A DNA stretch of 38,520 bases from Chloroflexota bacterium (GCA_016189905.1 JACPRP010000003.1:1-38520), one strand, 5' to 3'; numbered from the stretch's first letter, positions 25,038-34,014 are shown. Program-made: numbers and translations. The notes: generated from the sequence alone by a model not told the origin.

Positions 25038-25299
25038 CACCTTAGATCGGACAGTTTCTATGTAAGAAATCCTCTCCGACCGCTTCGTGGCGTCCCCCTC
25101 ATCGTTGAGGAATGCCAGCACTGAGCCCAAGTGTTATCTCCCCATAGGTTGTGGAACGGCATAGCTGCGTGCCTAAGGTCGACGACTCTCGCTGCGCGCT
25201 TATCGTCCAGCCAAATTGAAACGCAAGAGATTTGTAGAAGTGAAGCTCGCCCAAAAAGGGCCGGAGTAACTGTTAGCCAACAATAGCAGGAGGCACGTG

Positions 25300-26475
25300 A
25301 TGCTTTTCAAATGGGCATTGTGGTTAGTCCTCGTCATCGCGATATCTGTGTGGCTGTTGGCATGCAGCGCACTTCCGACGCCCACTCCGACGGCCGTGTC
25401 GAAGCAGGTCACGCAGCCGAAACCAACGGCGCCGGGCAGCACTTCAACTCCGTCGGGTACCCAGTCGAAAGCGGTTACCCCGGCGCCTGCGGCCGCGACG
25501 CCGGCCGCGCAGGAGAAGCCCCTTTCGCCGCCGGTGACAGTTAAGATCGGGTCTAACAGCGCAGGCTCGCCGTCTGATGCGGGTGTATATATTGCGATAG
25601 AAAAAGGATACTTCCGGGAGGAAGGCCTGAATCTGGAACTGGTACCTTTCGACAGCGCGGCCTTGATGATCGCACCGCTATCGACTAACCAGCTCGACGT
25701 GGGCGGCGGCTTGATCAGCGCTGGCTTGTTCAACGCATTTGGCCGGGACATTCCCGTCAAGATAGTGGCGGATAAGGGCAGTGTGCCGAAGGGATTTGGC
25801 TACATGGCCCAGGTTCTGCGCAAGGACCTGATCGACAGCGGTGTCTTCAAAACCGATGCCGACATTAAGGGGAGAACCATTGCTAATAACGGGACCGGCA
25901 ATCTTGCCGACATCCAGATAGAGATGTTCTTAAACAAAGCCGGTCTCATGCGGGACGACGTCAAGATAGTGATAATCCCTGCTATGCCCGATATGCTTAC
26001 CGCTCTGGCCAATAAGGCCATCGATGCGGCCTCCTTCATCGAGCCAAACATCACGCTGGGCGTGGAACGAGGCATAATCACCAGGTGGAAGCCAAGCGAC
26101 GAGACGTACCCGAACCAGCAGGTAGGCGTGCTGATGTACTCGCCTAACTTCAGCAGCAATTTGCCGGCTGCCAACAGGTTCGTCACGGCCTACGTGAGAG
26201 GTGTAAGGTATTACAACGATGCCTTCAACACTGGGAAGAACAAGCAAGAGGTGATCTCTATCCTTGGCAAGTACATCAAAGTTGCGGATAAGTCGGTTCT
26301 CGAGCGTATGGTGCCGGTCGGTCTGAACCCCGACGGAATGGTGAATATGGAGAGCATAACGAACGACGTGAAATGGTTTATCGACCACGGCTACATCAAG
26401 CAGCCCGTCGATGTGAAAAAGGTTGTCGATAACAAGTACGTGGATTACGCGCTAAAGAGGCTCGGTAAGTACTGA
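25300..26475 (+). CDS. NMT1/SsuA-type ABC substrate-binding lipoprotein
   Basis: 391 residues from the ATG at 25300, with AGGAGG six bases upstream; the adjacent GTG at 25297 is the alternative. A signal peptide ends in lipobox LLAC with lipidated C22, followed by a Thr/Pro/Ala-rich linker (~25-80) typical of Chloroflexota lipoproteins. The rest is a periplasmic binding protein type 2 fold of the NMT1/THI5/SsuA family (GVYIAIEKGYFREEGLNLEL; DIKGRTIANNGTGNL). These bind nitrate, sulfonates, pyrimidines or aromatic acids. No permease or ATPase gene adjoins it, so it is an orphan binding protein. Its closeness to hyuB/hyuA hints at an amide or hydantoin substrate, which is only inference. Confidence 0.88.
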   Translation: MLFKWALWLVLVIAISVWLLACSALPTPTPTAVSKQVTQPKPTAPGSTSTPSGTQSKAVTPAPAAATPAAQEKPLSPPVTVKIGSNSAGSPSDAGVYIAIEKGYFREEGLNLELVPFDSAALMIAPLSTNQLDVGGGLISAGLFNAFGRDIPVKIVADKGSVPKGFGYMAQVLRKDLIDSGVFKTDADIKGRTIANNGTGNLADIQIEMFLNKAGLMRDDVKIVIIPAMPDMLTALANKAIDAASFIEPNITLGVERGIITRWKPSDETYPNQQVGVLMYSPNFSSNLPAANRFVTAYVRGVRYYNDAFNTGKNKQEVISILGKYIKVADKSVLERMVPVGLNPDGMVNMESITNDVKWFIDHGYIKQPVDVKKVVDNKYVDYALKRLGKY

Positions 26476-26506
26476 TTATCTACTGCCGCAGGAATTTGCG
26501 AAATGA

Positions 26507-27253
26507 CTAAGGGACGATCACGGCCTTAATAGGATTAACGCCGCAGATCTCCCTTCCTGTGGCCTTCACCGCTTCCTCGGCCTCCTGAAGAGGGAACCGA
26601 TGGGTGACCATATTCTCGACAGGATAGCGCTCAGACTCGATCAGCTTGACCGCCGCGGCCACGGCGTCGGTTCCCTTACGGAAGGCGCCCTGGAGGCGTA
26701 TCTCGTTCCAGACTATCTTATCGATCAGGAGCAGGGTAACCGTTTCGCTCCCCGTCAGGCCGGCACAAAGTAATGTCCCCTGCTTTTGCACCCGGTCCAC
26801 CGATTTCACGATGGCCTTTGGGTTGCCTGTCACGTCTATTACCAGGTCGGCCATCCGTCCGTCCGATATCTCACGTACCCGGGCCACCACGTCCTCGGCC
26901 TGAACGTTAACGCAATAGTCTGTCACGAGCTCTCTAGCCAGTTCGAGGCGGTTCTGGTCCGCGCCCAGTCCGGTGACTATGATCGGGCAGGCACCGGATT
27001 CCTTGGCCGCTACCGTCATGGCCAGGCCCTGGGGCCTGATGCCTTGGATCACTACAGCCTGTCCGATGGAAGCCCCGCCCAGGATGCGCGCCCACTGGAT
27101 GTCGTTGGCGATGACTGCGTTGGCCAGGACCGCGGCCTCGGCGGGCACGGCCTCCGAAATGCGGTGCAGGATGGAGCCGGGAGCGATATACATATACTGG
27201 CCGTAAGCGCCCCCAAAGATGGGGAGGGGTGTCAGACGAAACCCTGTCGCCAT
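26507..27253 (-). CDS. Zn-type alcohol dehydrogenase lacking its N-terminal catalytic domain
   Basis: 248 residues instead of ~340. It begins at the GGAYGQYMYIAPG segment that normally follows the GroES-like domain, then has the Rossmann NAD(P) domain and the C-terminal part of medium-chain dehydrogenases. The catalytic Zn ligands and the structural four-Cys lobe are missing. The nucleotide-binding Gly motif is also altered (IQGIRPQGLAMTV). An in-frame TGA lies three bases upstream of the ATG, so the gene does not extend further. AGGTGAGAAGG before the ATG and a 12-base gap from hyuB suggest it is still translated. It is a degenerate remnant or a recycled Rossmann domain. Confidence 0.75.
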   Translation of the reverse strand: MATGFRLTPLPIFGGAYGQYMYIAPGSILHRISEAVPAEAAVLANAVIANDIQWARILGGASIGQAVVIQGIRPQGLAMTVAAKESGACPIIVTGLGADQNRLELARELVTDYCVNVQAEDVVARVREISDGRMADLVIDVTGNPKAIVKSVDRVQKQGTLLCAGLTGSETVTLLLIDKIVWNEIRLQGAFRKGTDAVAAAVKLIESERYPVENMVTHRFPLQEAEEAVKATGREICGVNPIKAVIVP

Positions 27254-27265
27254 AATTCAGCCTTC

Positions 27266-29002
27266 TCACCTGGCCGAAGCCAGTTCTTCCCGCAGGGCTC
27301 GCGTGGCCTCCACATCCACCTGAAAGGTCTCGGCATCGATGATGACACCGTAGTCCTCGCGGGCCTTCTCTAAAGAGACATAGCCGTTGAGCACATCTTC
27401 GAGGACCGCGGCCGCGTCCCTTTCGTGTGGCTCGCCGTAGCCCCCCGCCCCGGCTATCGCCAGCCTCACCACCGTGCCTGCTGGAATGTCCATGCCTCGG
27501 GTGGCCGAAGGCAACTTCCTTTCCTTGGATCGTCCAGGATTCAGAGTACACCAGCCAAGAGCGCCTGGTTTGCCACCGAATATTCCCCACTTGGGGCGTA
27601 TGTAGTAGGCCCCACGCAGCGTAAAGATGCTGTCCTCCAGGGTCTCATATTCACGAAGGAAGGAGAGGCCTCCTCGGTACTTGCCCGCCCCACCAGAATC
27701 TCTCGCCAGCTCGAAGCGGTTTAGCCGCACCGGGAACTCGGTCTCGATTATTTCCACCGGGGTTATCTTGCAGTTGCCGGCGTCGACCATTGTACCCGAG
27801 ACACCATCGCTATGACGTCGGGCGCCGTAGCCGGAGCCGAAGAGCTCATACTGTACGTAGGACTGGCCCGTCCGAGTGCGACTGCCACCGATAGAAATGG
27901 ACGAGCCTCCGCCGGCGGCCGCGGTGGCCTTTTCGGGCACGAATTCACCCAGGGCGGTGAGAATGCACGAGCAGGCCAGGCCCAGTATCGCCGCGTAGTG
28001 GTTCACTGGCGCGGGAAAACGCGGGTTCACCACCGAGCCATCACGGCAAATAACCTTCACTACGCGGGTGACGCCGTGATTGTTGGCGATGGTAGGGTCG
28101 ATCATCCCCACCAGGGCATAATGGCACGCGGAACGGAGAAGGGACGGCCTGATATTCACCGGCCCTCGGGTCTGATCGTCGCTGCCGGAGAAATCGAAGC
28201 TTATATCCTCACCCTTCTTCGTGACCACGACGTGAAGCCGCACCGGTCGATCCAGGTCTATACCATCGTGGTCGAGGTAACCCTCGGCCTCGTGGACCCC
28301 GTCTGGCCAGGCGCCGAGTCCGCGGCGCACGCGGCGCTCTGTCCCGTTTACGACCTCGTCGAAGGCATCCTGCAGCACATCGGGATCATACTCCTCGCAC
28401 AGCTCTTGTATCCTTTTAACTCCAACCCGGGTACAACCTACCTGTCCGCGCAGGTCGCCCACGATGAGGTCTGGCACCCTGGAGTTGTTGCGGAGGATGT
28501 CCTCTACCTCCTGGTTGAGGATGCCGGCGGAGTAGTAGCGCACCGGCGGGAGGATGATGCCCTCCTGAAAGATCTCGGTGGCCACGCCGGACGAGGAGCC
28601 TGGAACCGAGCCTCCCACATCAGGCTTGTGCGCGATGCAGAGGCAAAACGCGACGATCTTGCCATGGTAAAAGGCGGGCGTCGCCACGATGAAGTCAGGG
28701 ACGTGAGGGCTCCCGGCGATGTAGGGGTCGTTCACGACAAAGCTATCACCCTCCTGGATAACTGGCAGCGGATAGCGTCGCAGAATGGCTTCAATCGTCG
28801 GGGTGAAGATGCCCAGGTGGAGTGGATGCTGCGTGGCCTGGCCAACCAGGTTGCCCGCGACATCGGCGATGGCGGCGCTGGTATCCTTGCTTTCTCGCAC
28901 GATCGTGGAGTAGCCGGTGCGGAAGATTATGTGCTGCATGGTGTTGACGATTTCCATCAGACGGTTGGCGATCACTTCTATCGTTATCGGGTCAAGGGGC
29001 AC
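27266..29002 (-). CDS. hyuB: Hydantoinase B/oxoprolinase-type subunit
   Basis: 578 residues from the GTG at 29002 (VPLDPITIEVIANRL), where family members begin; the open frame runs back to 29209 but that part overlaps hyuA. Family text is plain: RTGYSTIVRESKD, DPYIAGSPHVPDF, KPDVGG, and FDFSGSDDQTRGPVN. HyuB works with HyuA in ATP-dependent opening of hydantoins or 5-oxoproline, and related pairs carboxylate acetone or acetophenone. The exact substrate is not resolvable. AGGTGG lies seven bases upstream of the GTG; the gap to hyuA is 35 bases, so both are in one operon. Metabolism of cyclic amides is the most likely role. Confidence 0.88.
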   Translation of the reverse strand: MPLDPITIEVIANRLMEIVNTMQHIIFRTGYSTIVRESKDTSAAIADVAGNLVGQATQHPLHLGIFTPTIEAILRRYPLPVIQEGDSFVVNDPYIAGSPHVPDFIVATPAFYHGKIVAFCLCIAHKPDVGGSVPGSSSGVATEIFQEGIILPPVRYYSAGILNQEVEDILRNNSRVPDLIVGDLRGQVGCTRVGVKRIQELCEEYDPDVLQDAFDEVVNGTERRVRRGLGAWPDGVHEAEGYLDHDGIDLDRPVRLHVVVTKKGEDISFDFSGSDDQTRGPVNIRPSLLRSACHYALVGMIDPTIANNHGVTRVVKVICRDGSVVNPRFPAPVNHYAAILGLACSCILTALGEFVPEKATAAAGGGSSISIGGSRTRTGQSYVQYELFGSGYGARRHSDGVSGTMVDAGNCKITPVEIIETEFPVRLNRFELARDSGGAGKYRGGLSFLREYETLEDSIFTLRGAYYIRPKWGIFGGKPGALGWCTLNPGRSKERKLPSATRGMDIPAGTVVRLAIAGAGGYGEPHERDAAAVLEDVLNGYVSLEKAREDYGVIIDAETFQVDVEATRALREELASAR

Positions 29003-29037
29003 AGCTCCACCACCTTTCTCTTTCGCATTTTTGCCGC

Positions 29038-31110
29038 TCACCCAGCAACACGGATAATGAGGTTGCGGAAAGCATCGATAGACGCTCGCTGGCCAGGATA
29101 GATCACGGTTGTGGAGTCCACCTGTTCGACGATGGCGGGGCCCGGGAATTGAGCCCCCACCGGCAGGGCTTCTCGTCGATAAACAGGCACGTGAGCGTAG
29201 CCCTCGCACTCCTCGAAGTAAGCGGAGCGGCTCTCCTCAGGAGTTATGAAGGCGTCGGCTCCACCCAATTCATGCTGGGCCAGGGATAGCTTGGGGACCT
29301 CGGCCTTCGAGACAAGCCCATAATTGACGATCTCGACCGACGCGTCTTCCGCCTTATGTCCATAACTACGCTCATGGATGTCGTCGAACTCCCGCCGCAG
29401 CAAATCCTTGTCCGTTTCAGCTAAAGGAAACTGGCTGAAGGGCACGTTTAGCTCGTAGGCCTGCCCGGAGTAACGCATGGCCAGATACCGGGAGATCTCG
29501 ACCCTGGATAAGGGGAAACCCTCCCGCTCCATATCCGCCTGGGCGCGAGCTTCCATCTGGCGGAACATCGAGTTTACCAGCGCTATATCGGCGGTGCGCA
29601 GAGGGCCTACCCTTGTGTGGAGATAATCATGCCTCACGTCGGTGACCAGCAGGCCCATCGTAGATGTTAGCCCTGGCCACAGGGGGACGATCACTTTCGG
29701 AATGTGCAGGGTCTGGGCCAGCCGTCCGGCGTGCAGGGGTCCTGCCCCACCGAACGCTATCAAGGCGAAATTGCGAGGGTCATAACCCTTTTCTATCAGG
29801 GCAAGGCGGATGGCGATCTCCATCTTTACGTTGATGATCTTCAGAATCCCGTGGGCCGCCTCGGTCAATGTCATCCCCAGAGGAGCCGCTACCCGCTTTT
29901 CGATAGCCGCGGCAGCCAGGTGCACGTCGAGCTTGAGCCTGCCACCCAGGAAATAGGCTGGATTGAGATATCCGAGCACCAGGTTGGCATCGGTGACCGT
30001 GGGCTCTGTGCCACTCAGACTGTAACAGGCTGGGCCGGGATCCGCCCCGGCGCTCTGGGGGCCAACCTTAAGCAGACCATCACCCCCAATCCAGGCGATG
30101 GTCCCGCCCCCAGCGCCGATGGTGCGCAGGTCGATCATAGGCACGCTGATAGCCTGGCCGTCTATCTCGCCCTCCGTGGTCTCCTGCACCTCGCCCCTGC
30201 TGATTACGCCGATATCGGCGCTGGTGCCTCCGATGTCCAGGCTCACCACGTCGCTATGGCCCAGCGTGCTGCCGATGTAAGACCCGCCGATAACTCCCGC
30301 TGCCGGGCCCGAAAGCAGGGTGCGACAGGGGTAGAGTGTGGCTCCGCCAAAGGTGACCAGGCCCCCGTTGGATTGCATAACGTAGAGCTGCCTGGTCTTT
30401 AGCCCGGCCTGCTCCATTTCGCCTCTCAACCGGTCGACGTAACCCGAAAGCACCGGGCCCACGTAGGCATCCAGGACTGTGCTAGATAAGCGCTGGTACT
30501 CGCGAATCCGTGGGATCACCCGATTGGAAAGAGAGACCCAACAGCCTGGATACTCTTCCTGGATTATCTCGGCAGTCCGCTCCTCGTTAGTCGGATTCAT
30601 GAAGGAGAAAAGGTAGCAGACCGCTATCGCTTCGACCGCCTTGTCGCGTAATCGTCTGACAGCCATCCTCACCGCTTCTTCGTCCAGGGCGCTCACGATC
30701 GTGCCGTCGAACCCTGTTCGCTCCGGTATCTCCTCCGTCAGCTTCTGAGGAACGAGCATGGGAGCTTTTTCATAAAAGGGGTCCATCGATCGGGAAGGGG
30801 GGCGATCTTGCTCTCTAACCTCATATATGGCCCTGAAGCCCTCAGTGAGCAACAGCCCTGTGCGGGCGCCTCGGGACTGAAGGAGGGCGTTGGTAGTGAC
30901 CGTGGTGCCGTGGGCGAGAAAAGATATCCGGTCCGGAGAGATGCCGTTTTCTGATCTCAGCGCCTCCGTGATGGCGTTCATTACGCCGATTGACGGGTCG
31001 CGGGGCGTCGACGACGTCTTGATGGTCTTGATATTGCCCGTTTCCTCGTCGAGGAGTATCAGGTCGGTGAATGTCCCGCCGACATCCACCCCGATTCTAT
31101 AGCTAGCCAT
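29038..31110 (-). CDS. hyuA: Hydantoinase A/oxoprolinase-type subunit
   Basis: 690 residues, the usual HyuA length. It opens with the actin-like ATPase motif RIGVDVGGTFTDLILLD, has FLAHGTTVTTNALLQ near residue 70, and the second phosphate motif SLDIGGTSADIGVI near residue 290, followed by the conserved GAGGGTIAW segment. The C-terminal third matches the HyuA_C region. It supplies the ATP-dependent half of the reaction with HyuB. The ribosome site before the ATG is weak (GGGGCAAGG). No regulator is visible upstream; first gene of a minus-strand run of three. Confidence 0.9.
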   Translation of the reverse strand: MASYRIGVDVGGTFTDLILLDEETGNIKTIKTSSTPRDPSIGVMNAITEALRSENGISPDRISFLAHGTTVTTNALLQSRGARTGLLLTEGFRAIYEVREQDRPPSRSMDPFYEKAPMLVPQKLTEEIPERTGFDGTIVSALDEEAVRMAVRRLRDKAVEAIAVCYLFSFMNPTNEERTAEIIQEEYPGCWVSLSNRVIPRIREYQRLSSTVLDAYVGPVLSGYVDRLRGEMEQAGLKTRQLYVMQSNGGLVTFGGATLYPCRTLLSGPAAGVIGGSYIGSTLGHSDVVSLDIGGTSADIGVISRGEVQETTEGEIDGQAISVPMIDLRTIGAGGGTIAWIGGDGLLKVGPQSAGADPGPACYSLSGTEPTVTDANLVLGYLNPAYFLGGRLKLDVHLAAAAIEKRVAAPLGMTLTEAAHGILKIINVKMEIAIRLALIEKGYDPRNFALIAFGGAGPLHAGRLAQTLHIPKVIVPLWPGLTSTMGLLVTDVRHDYLHTRVGPLRTADIALVNSMFRQMEARAQADMEREGFPLSRVEISRYLAMRYSGQAYELNVPFSQFPLAETDKDLLRREFDDIHERSYGHKAEDASVEIVNYGLVSKAEVPKLSLAQHELGGADAFITPEESRSAYFEECEGYAHVPVYRREALPVGAQFPGPAIVEQVDSTTVIYPGQRASIDAFRNLIIRVAG

Positions 31111-31490
31111 GCCTTGCCCCGTCCTCTGTCGAATGAATTACTACACGGTTATAGCGGTTTTCGGTTAGATTTGGCTTCGTTTGACACTCCAGCCCTATCA
31201 GGATAAGTCGAGGGATGAGCGAGACGACCCTGTGACGGGCTCCATTGCCTGGTCCATACCTGGTCTCAGGCCGTAAAGTTACCAGATCTACGCCATTTTA
31301 GAGAATCAGTATATCGCGAGCAGCGTCTGGATGCAATATGGAAGGGCCTACTTTGCCTGCTTGTCTATTTGCCTACTTGCCTACTTGCCTACTCTTGTGC
31401 CACTGTTTCTTTGACGTGTCGTACCTAGAAGCGAGCGAAGTCTGGTTTGTGCGAGCCATACTGTAAGAACCCGCGACAGCCTAACCGTTT
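31111..31490. other. Non-coding gap upstream of hyuA, with an 8-bp tandem repeat
   Basis: No gene is visible. Three perfect copies of TGCCTACT lie at 31370-31393, preceded by degenerate copies from about 31352. I did not find a convincing promoter for hyuA on the minus strand. Confidence 0.5.
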
Positions 31491-31533
31491 TGTGACAAAA
31501 GTCACATTATGCAGCTACGTAAGTGGTTAGAAT
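31491..31533 (+). promoter_or_regulatory. Class II CRP/FNR-type promoter upstream of cytochrome c
   Basis: TGTGACAAAAGTCACA (31491-31506) is a perfect TGTGA-N6-TCACA palindrome. TAGAAT at 31528-31533 is a good -10, predicting a start near 31540. The palindrome centre (31498.5) is then at -41.5, the classical class II activator position, and there is no good -35. The leader to the ATG at 31859 is ~320 bases, contains no gene, and shows no motif I recognise. Confidence 0.65.
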
Positions 31534-31858
31534 ATTAGCTGCTAACGCTTCCACTTCTGTTCCCTTGCCTTGGAGGCTGGATACTCCGATTCCCTGATGC
31601 CGGTAAGTCGGCTGGATGACTCAACGTATGTGTAGAGCCAAGGGTTGACGATACAGTCAGCAAGAGGCTTTCACGATCGTCGCTCTCGAATGGACAAAAG
31701 AAGCCACGGCGCTCAGCAAGGTGAAGCTCAAAGCGCGCTGCAAGGCAAAGGAAAACGGAGGACAGTAAGGAGGTCGCGTCTTGACTTGGCCTTACAGTAG
31801 CTCCGGTTTGATCGGACTCTGGCGTTAAGCAACACAAAAAGGAGGAGAGAAAACGAAA

Positions 31859-32641
31859 ATGAAGTCACGGATCGTCAAACACAGTTTGCTCGCCGCCCTT
31901 GCTTTGGCAGTAGGAATGCTGATGCTCTCGGTTATGAGCGCTTATTCGCAAGAGGAGCCGAAGGCGCCTGACGTGCTCAAGGGCGCCGAGGTCTTTCAGA
32001 ACAACTGTGCCGCGTGTCACGGCAAACAAGGCGAGGGAAATATGGGCATCCCGAACCTGGCCGGAGCGGCAGGCCACGTCCAGCAACTCGGTATCCCGCC
32101 GGAAGCTGCTGGGCCGGGGATAATCCAAATGCTGCGAGGTGGTATCCCCGGAAATATGCCCGCTTTCCCACCGGACGTTTTAAGTGACGCAGATATTATG
32201 AACCTCGGAGCCTATCTGTTCACACTGGAGCCAACCACTGGCGCTAATCTTTATCGGGCTAATTGCTCCTTGTGTCACGGCGCGAATGCCGAGGGCAAGA
32301 TTGGCCCTCAGCTCGCCGGAGTGGCGGAGAAACTCCCCCAGATTGGGCTGACCAAAGAGCAGTTGGCGGCGGGCTTCCCTGACCTGGTCCGCAAGGGCAT
32401 ACCCGGCAAGATGCCGGCGAACCCGGCACTGACCGACGTCGAGATATCCAGGCTGTTCGACTACCTCTGGGATCTGCCTTCGCTCGATTCCTGGGAGGCC
32501 AAGTTCCAAGCCGAGCACGGTCGGGCTCCGACGGCACAGGATAAAGCTGACAGGGAATGGTCGCTCGCGTTCCTCGCGGCCAACGGCCGTGAGCCCTCAG
32601 ACGCCGATTGGATCAGGCGTTGGCAGGAGAACAAAAAGTAG
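31859..32641 (+). CDS. Secreted diheme cytochrome c
   Basis: 260 residues. A signal peptide (1-30) ends at SAYSQ-EEP. Two class I cytochrome c domains follow: heme site C50-C53-H54 with axial Met about M100 (GGIPGNMPAF), and heme site C136-C139-H140 with axial Met about M185 (KGIPGKMPAN). The near-identical surroundings point to internal duplication. The last ~50 residues are a charged helical tail with two similar motifs (HGRAPTAQDKADREW and NGREPSDADWIRRW). It is likely an extracytoplasmic electron carrier. AAGGAGGAG lies upstream of the ATG. Probably controlled by the CRP/FNR-type promoter; a strong hairpin follows. Confidence 0.9.
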   Translation: MKSRIVKHSLLAALALAVGMLMLSVMSAYSQEEPKAPDVLKGAEVFQNNCAACHGKQGEGNMGIPNLAGAAGHVQQLGIPPEAAGPGIIQMLRGGIPGNMPAFPPDVLSDADIMNLGAYLFTLEPTTGANLYRANCSLCHGANAEGKIGPQLAGVAEKLPQIGLTKEQLAAGFPDLVRKGIPGKMPANPALTDVEISRLFDYLWDLPSLDSWEAKFQAEHGRAPTAQDKADREWSLAFLAANGREPSDADWIRRWQENKK

Positions 32642-32678
32642 AACGGCATCTAACTTGCCGAGTCCGATCATCGCTTAA

Positions 32679-32720
32679 AAGGCCCTACCGGTTGTCACGC
32701 GACCCAACCGGTAGGGCCTT
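32679..32720 (+). terminator. Strong hairpin after the cytochrome c gene
   Basis: A perfect 16-bp stem, AAGGCCCTACCGGTTG (32679-32694) with CAACCGGTAGGGCCTT (32705-32720), and a 10-base loop, 38 bases after the stop. There is no U-run, so it may be a factor-assisted or bidirectional terminator. Confidence 0.65.
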
Positions 32721-32756
32721 AAGCCCTTGAAAGGTTCGGGTAGCACGGTTCTCAAC

Positions 32757-32862
32757 CACTGAAATCTGCATAGTGCGCTAAACCTGGCCAGGGCGATAAT
32801 GAGGGCGGGTTTGAAACCCCGCCCCTACCTGGTTTAGGCACCTGTGCAGAAATCAATAAGTA
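32757..32862. repeat. Nested palindromic intergenic repeat
   Basis: A central hairpin GGGCGGGTTT/AAACCCCGCCC (32803-32824) is flanked by perfect CTAAACC/GGTTTAG arms (32778-32784, 32831-32837) and by weaker outer arms around CTGCATAG/CTGTGCAG. The layout resembles the element at 8697-8899. It has no coding capacity. Confidence 0.5.
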
Positions 32863-32919
32863 ATTGGCTGCAGCAACCCCTTAGCGTGTCAGTTGAAAAA
32901 CAAGAGAGCGGAGGTTCAC

Positions 32920-33402
32920 ATGTGCCAGACCTGTGATTGTGAAGCTATCATCGAGCAGGGGCCACGGGTTATTTTGGATCGCGCGATTGCCATCATCAAG
33001 GGGCTGGGGGTCACTCTAGAGAATATGGAGGAGTTCGAAGACGCGGAGAGGATTTGCGATGTCATTTCGGCTAAGACTCCGGGGAGCGACGACGCGGAGG
33101 TGGCGCGGATCGCGCAGCGAGTCGCGGAGTTTCACCGGAATGCGCATGGTAAGAGGAATCAGGCTCTGGTCAACGCCGCCCGCGATGTTTTCACCAGGAT
33201 GCCTGCCGAAGGGGATCGGATGGAGGTGATCACCGCCTGGCACCGGTTGGAACAACTCTGCCATAAGCTTGACGACGACGTCCTCTCTTCGATTGAAGCG
33301 GACGGGATCGCCGAGATCCTCCGAGGCGTGCAGCACATACACGATAATCAGATCGAGCGACGCAAAGAGCTCCTTCGGCGCTATGGCCTGGAAGGCTTTT
33401 AG
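32920..33402 (+). CDS. Small protein of unknown function with N-terminal CX2CXC
   Basis: 160 residues from the ATG at 32920, chosen because GGAGG lies six bases upstream; a TTG at 32893 has no such site. It opens MCQTCDC, a CX2CXC cluster (C2, C5, C7), and the rest is predicted helical and charged, with one more Cys late in the chain (QLCHKLDD). No signal peptide or membrane segment. I do not recognise the family. The cysteines could hold Zn or Fe. It sits after the cytochrome c unit but is separated from it by a hairpin and a repeat, so it probably has its own promoter. Confidence 0.7.
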   Translation: MCQTCDCEAIIEQGPRVILDRAIAIIKGLGVTLENMEEFEDAERICDVISAKTPGSDDAEVARIAQRVAEFHRNAHGKRNQALVNAARDVFTRMPAEGDRMEVITAWHRLEQLCHKLDDDVLSSIEADGIAEILRGVQHIHDNQIERRKELLRRYGLEGF

Positions 33403-33971
33403 GCGCCCGTCTGTATTACTTGCGAAAAGATCGATGGGAGAGAGTATTCCGCCCCGTGATAAGCGTAGTGCTCAATACGGTCGGCCTGGCTTCTGGATTT
33501 GCCGGAGCCAGGCCGCTAGAAATCGCTCCCGACCAACCCCTTGTCCTGTCTTCAATTCTCGATATATGGTTCTGTCCGACCTCGCTCTTCTCAACTGAAT
33601 AGTTTGACGCTATTGTTGCGGCACGGTAGCCCCTTCGGATTGTGGTTGCGCCTATCTTATCCCAGCCTAAGTCATCCCAGAACGGGCGCGACCATCTCGG
33701 AGATGTGGTGGCAATCCGGCGCTCTCGCTTGCCCGGCCGCCTCGCCGCAATCAAGCGGCTTATAGACATTGTGGGCACTGGAGCTTTCTGTTGATTGGCG
33801 GTCAAAGCAGTTTGCTACAGTTGACCTATCGCTTGCTCAATCCTTTCGAAACCCACCGAAAATGCCTCCAGGCATACCCAGAATCTGCTCCTCGGATCTA
33901 GCCCAGCCAATCCCGAACATTATCGAACGAAAATTCAGAAAAGGCCAAATTCGTCTCCCAAAATGTTGTTT
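33403..33971. other. Non-coding stretch at the host/phage boundary
   Basis: About 570 bases with only short, mutually overlapping frames lacking ribosome sites. Composition is more balanced than the G-rich phage block that follows. No integrase, attachment repeat, tRNA or terminase fragment was recognised. The prophage edge or a deletion scar should lie here. Confidence 0.45.
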
Positions 33972-34014
33972 TTGAGGGGGGTCAAATGAATTATATATAG
34001 TAGAACATTTGTTC
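33972..34014 (+). promoter_or_regulatory. Putative phage promoter with a LexA-type box
   Basis: TTGAGG (33972-33977) and TATATA (33994-33999, 16-base spacer) or TATAGT (33996-34001, 18-base spacer) form a possible promoter. Directly after it is GAACATTTGTTC (34003-34014), a perfect GAAC-N4-GTTC box that differs in one base from lexA box 2 read in reverse (GAACATTAGTTC). The box covers the expected start site, as box 1 does at lexA. It lies ~30 bases before the portal gene. Confidence 0.6.

Noticed and set aside
27812-29101. Plus-strand frame of 429 codons
   Set aside because: Antisense shadow of hyuB; composition mirrors the codon structure of the real gene.
31370-31393. Tandem TGCCTACT repeat as a CRISPR-like array
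   Set aside because: Direct 8-bp tandem copies without spacers; simple minisatellite.
33416-33805. Minus-strand frame of 129 codons at the phage boundary
   Set aside because: No ribosome site or domain, and it overlaps other equally weak frames.
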